Assembly (NCBI GenBank): GCA_014338405.1
Contig: JTDE01001011.1
Span: 72,538 to 136,537, forward strand
Reading direction: 5' to 3'
Length of the DNA: 64,000 nucleotides
DNA from: Paragonimus skrjabini miyazakii
Lineage: Eukaryota > Platyhelminthes > Trematoda > Plagiorchiida > Troglotrematidae
A program made the translations under genes and the position numbers. Of the stretch, positions 60,160-64,000 are shown piece after piece. Position 1 is the first letter of the stretch. Each line of letters starts with the position of its first letter. The notes beneath the pieces were generated by a model. It worked only from the letters and a program-made list of their open reading frames with translations, did not search any database and was not told the origin of the DNA.

Positions 60160-60790
60160 AATTTGAACAAAAGGCAGTTAGAACACGGAAACTGGCGGAT
60201 GAATGCGTTTCGTATCGATTCATCAGCATGAGAATTACAATAAAGTGAATGTTTTTTTACAAAAACAACTGAGAGAGTGGCTGATAATTAATAAGCGGAT
60301 TAGAAAGAGTCGTCACGTTCAGGAGGGAGTAAAATTTACGAAAAACTGGCCAGAGTTGATCGGTTGTGACTGCTTCAGCAAACCGCAAAAATCCTGGGTT
60401 AGAATGACGTAACAAGATTTTGAATGCACAAACATGATCGAGGGCGTGACCAGTGATCAAGACATGTCTAGTGACTGAAGAAGTTGTTTAGAAAACACTG
60501 TCGTTCTCCGGTAACACGGAATTCTGCACCCATTTAGGCAAATGATCTTTCCCTCAGGGGATCAGTTTGCTTATATAGCTTTCTGGACAGTCACATACAT
60601 GTTGGTAAACGCAATGTGAGGTGACACTCAAAAGCCGATCATCTTTGACTTGAGGCACTGGTAGCTTCTGCGTTCTAGGGATTACACGAAATTCAGTTAG
60701 ATTAAATATTTGTTTGATTGAATTTCTCCGTCTTTGTCTTGGTTGATGTGCGATATAATCACTCTTATTTTTCTGCCAACAACCAGTGAA
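60160..60790 (-). mobile_element. Penelope-like element (family C), copy 2, tail only
   Basis: On the minus strand it holds the GIY-YIG endonuclease remnant (HLPKWVQNS-like, ITGHALDHVCAFKILLRHSN, GFLRFAEAVTTDQ) and the 3' tail, matching 22570-23190 over about 600 bases. The reverse transcriptase is absent. The frame breaks before the nuclease core. Confidence 0.8.
60195..60235 (-). ncRNA. decayed hammerhead in PLE-C copy 2 tail
   Basis: On the minus strand CTGATGA (60226-60220) is followed by ATCGATAC and GAAA (60211-60208), then CGCATTCATC. The first base of helix II is A where G is expected; in copy 1 the last base is T where C is expected. The two copies together imply an ancestral G...C closing pair. 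Confidence 0.5.
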
Positions 60791-63700
60791 GATCTCCGAT
60801 CACTCATCAGAGGATAAACTTTTATTCCACTCCATAACTGCTTTAAGACTATCAATTATCGACTATCGATTAACTGGTTCAAGTCGAGTCACGTGTAAAC
60901 GACGTTTAATAACATTAATTGAACAGTGCCTCAAAGTCATATAAACAAAATTTTGTTTTGCAAAAGATAATAAGTTGTGTTTACAGACCCTCACAAAAAT
61001 CATCCAGGAATACTGTTCAGCACAAAGACGATCAGGATCACTGTTGTACATGAAACTATTATTTTGCCTCTAGACAGTTATTCGCAGTTTATTCCATACA
61101 TTTGACAATACCGTTATGGTAAAAACTTTAACCGCGATTTCCCAGATTATCAAACTAACTGACCCCTTGTTCTCCTCGTGCCATAATGTTCAGCATATAT
61201 GGGTTCCGGTTTATAACATTTCATCCCGTTCTCACTCAATGCGTATGGAGATGGAATAGGTTCAAATGATCCGAACAGGATCACGCAACTTTCTCTTGTT
61301 ATAACGACAGTTTTAGCGATATGGTCCAAGTTGTTAGAAGTTTGTTCCTTTCTGGAATTTATAAATGTCTAAAGGTGCCATTGGAACCAACCCTTTCAAT
61401 TTACATGGAAATTCATCCGTGAGAAGGCATTGACTGTAATGATTCAGAAGTGCAGGCCTATCTGCGGCCGTTCCAGTTAGTCCACATCTATGGGTGAACC
61501 AGCCTACGATGTAGCGCGGTATATTCATAGATTGGACGAAATCGACGTTGAAATCTTACACATACACTATTGAGGATTAGCGGCTGCTCGTGCGGTTAAC
61601 GAAATCTACGGCCTACTAAGAATACACCGCGACTCTCTGCATTTTTACGGTGTTGCCCCCAACGAAATCGCGAGATATACATTTTCCTAATGAGTGTGCA
61701 CATCATTAGTGGGAATTATACTGAACTGTTTCATTGATAGCGTACACAGTTAAAACACCTTTGACTGTTTTGTCTACAAACCACCTAGAGCATCATCAAA
61801 TATATATTGAGTCGCACTAGTTTGAACAGAGTAGTCTTACTCTGAGAATCTTCTATTAATTTTCCGGCCCCAGCTGACATCTTATCAGCAACAATCACCT
61901 CCAGAAATCACTGGAGTGCTAACAACTACAGACCACGACTCATTTGAATACAGAGAATACTGAAGCCGTCGTCTCGCCGTCGTTGCGGACAAAATACGGA
62001 CACTGCATTAAGCGTGTGCACCAATCCTAACAACAAAGACCCGAACACACTGACCTGACCTTTTAATTGACTATCGTTGACATATCGTTATTTGTTAATG
62101 AGTACTCAAGTTATCACGGCTGAGAGTTCCACTGCAAGACCGCTACACAGACAAACTTGACCAAAAACCGAAAGTACATCTAACTAGTTCTCAATCCCAC
62201 ATCACTCTATTTGGCTTATGGCTTGAGCCATTAGAATGTCATCAATTACGACAGAAGGTTAAGTATGTCATACCAAATGGTCTCTGACAAAATACAAGTT
62301 AAGGGGCGGACAGCGCGCTGTATTCCCAAAGAATCGAGAAGCTTCGTCTGGCCCGCTTTCTATTAGTTTTTTTAAATGAAATGGTTCACTAATGTTGATT
62401 TCGCTTTAATGCCGGTGCGAAAAAGGTTCAGAGTTCAATTAGACTCATGCAGATGATAGTTCATTTCACACGCTTATACTTACGCTATTTTTCAGTTGAC
62501 GTAGTGTATATTAGATATGGACTGTTGTGATTTAAGGACTGATGCTGAGTTACCACAGCCGTAGGAAGACAAATAGTGATCTGTTGAGTTGGTGGCACTC
62601 ACGTAAAAATATTCGTAACTATTGAACCACTTTGACAGAGCTGTTTTCTCTGACCTACTTTACCTAATATTTTCGTCAGCACTATTTGGATACTAAATTT
62701 ACAGTCCGCACGATACAATCGGCACTTCAGTTCTAGTTAACCAGTACGCTGGCAAGAACTGTGAGGTTAGGATTTCGATTGCACCCGTTGCCCAGGCAGA
62801 AAATCGCAAGGATACTGTATCAAAAGGACTAGCGTAAAAGCTTAGCGATTGTCCTAACTGCTCTATCATTCTTAATTTCGTAAACCACTTCAAAATTGGG
62901 TGGATTCCAGGACACAGAAGAAGCATCACTTCAAAGACCGAGATTCACGCATTAGATGTCAAAGTCTGTTCGATTCTGATGAGCAATCTAAGGGGGCAGA
63001 AATGATCAACTGTAAATGGAAACCGTCTGTTCTACAGAGTAGTTGATCTAATTTACAAAAATGATTGTAGACTGGTTAATTTTTAACATAAACCGCAAAA
63101 TATGAGGCTCATCGTGATATTGCGGGTTATCCTACATTGAGTACTTAACAAACTTCACCATGAATGGAGGCACTCAGACCAAAAATAGACGGAGGTGAAC
63201 AGCTTGCATTAGATTACGGTAGCCAATGAAATTCTAGATATAATCAACTTTTGCTTTTATTGTTAACTCTAAGCTAGCATCAAGCCATCAGGTGACTGCA
63301 CATTATTGTGACTATTCCCGATGGGCTTTCGCAAAGCATACACAGGTCTCGATAATAGGGGCTCCTTACTAGAAACTTGGGTAGAAAATCTTCACGTATT
63401 GACTGTAATGAATTAAGTTATTAATTTTAGCCCTGTATACATTTTCAGTTTTACATATATATATTACAAGTATACCGTAGTAAGTTAGAATAAGGTTAAT
63501 ATAAGCTGGTCTATTCATTCTTCCTTATGGATTTTTTGTTGGACAGATAATGTAGCGGTGGCTCTGTTGGTCCCGGTTTCACAGTATTTCACCATCTACA
63601 GGATCTACGATGTATTCTAGTTTCAGTTGTGAGATACAAAACCGTGTATTATCATTTAGTACAATTGTCCATTACACTTTTTTTAAGTTGGTAAAATCTG

Positions 63701-64000
63701 CCACTAAATTCACTGTGACATAATAGGTGTTAAGTAATTTTCTCTCTTGATTGAAACCATAAAGCATAAATTTAGCAAAATAGTGTTGCAGTGTTCTATT
63801 ACAGTAGGACTGACATAGTTTTCAAAGTATTTATCACGCGCAAATAAGACAACCCTGGTAACACACGAGCTTCTGTAACTGTTGTGCAACCTGTTACGTA
63901 GGTTCGTCACTGAGTCAACGGGCAAAGAGAAGAGATGAGTGGGTTATAATTCCGGTAAGGTTGTTAGTACATCTTAGTAGGAGTCAGTCTGACCGATCCA
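60791..64000. other. non-coding stretch
   Basis: 61334-61560 (minus) is an open frame with coding-like composition (YIVGWFTHRCGLTGTAADRP, KGLVPMAPLDIYKF) but no supported splice sites. 62699-62929 (minus) is similar in this respect. A short TA run lies near 63457. No RNA gene or named element is seen. Confidence 0.35.

Noticed and set aside
1..64000. CRISPR array, prophage or bacterial operon
   Set aside because: No regularly spaced repeats, ribosome-binding sites or closely packed long frames exist; the sequence is eukaryotic in character.

Overview
This looks like a gene-poor, AT-rich piece of animal nuclear genome. The likeliest source is a parasitic flatworm (probably a digenean fluke). 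I infer this from the mix of elements: SINEs with a tRNA-like head and a hammerhead ribozyme, as in schistosome Sm-alpha; several Penelope-like retroelements (PLEs) with GIY-YIG endonuclease tails; a Ty3/Gypsy element; and a divergent intronless peptide-type GPCR. No bacterial operon, rRNA, intact tRNA or CRISPR array is visible.

Layout: 1-240 and 2381-2620 are hammerhead SINE copies. Between them, on the minus strand, lies an open frame that may derive from the second-largest subunit of RNA polymerase I. 4924-5287 is a broken coding-like stretch. 5745-8430 is a decayed Tc1/mariner-type transposase between two long inverted repeats. 13370-16935 is a 5'-truncated, internally deleted Ty3/Gypsy element on the minus strand. 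22570-23640 and 60160-60790 are two copies of one PLE family. 32859-34001 (minus) is the only clearly intact gene, a class A GPCR. 35550-36400 is a cluster of three SINE copies, one with an almost textbook hammerhead ribozyme. 38367-40175 is a near-perfect inverted repeat enclosing a 148-bp tandem duplication. 46520-47640 holds two diverged LTR-like direct repeats. 48240-50420 is a complex PLE locus: a minus copy, a plus-strand tail copy joined to it head to head, and a different PLE inserted into the first. 51070-51352 is an LTR fragment of the Gypsy family. 54690-56350 is a PLE with a largely open reverse transcriptase. 56361-56602 and 59399-59794 are inverted copies of an unknown open-frame block.

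The most interesting pattern is the repeated hammerhead ribozyme fold. I find it in four PLE tails with good pairing, in one SINE with strong pairing, and as decayed remnants in other copies. In the PLE tails helix III is a 10-nt palindrome, the arrangement expected of hammerheads that work as dimers. Hammerheads in PLEs and in schistosome SINEs are known as classes; these copies, their nested arrangement and the coexistence of both carriers in one window are what is worth checking.

Only the GPCR is likely to be a working host gene. Almost everything else is decayed mobile DNA, or sequence in which I see nothing. All repeat comparisons were made by eye and boundaries are approximate.
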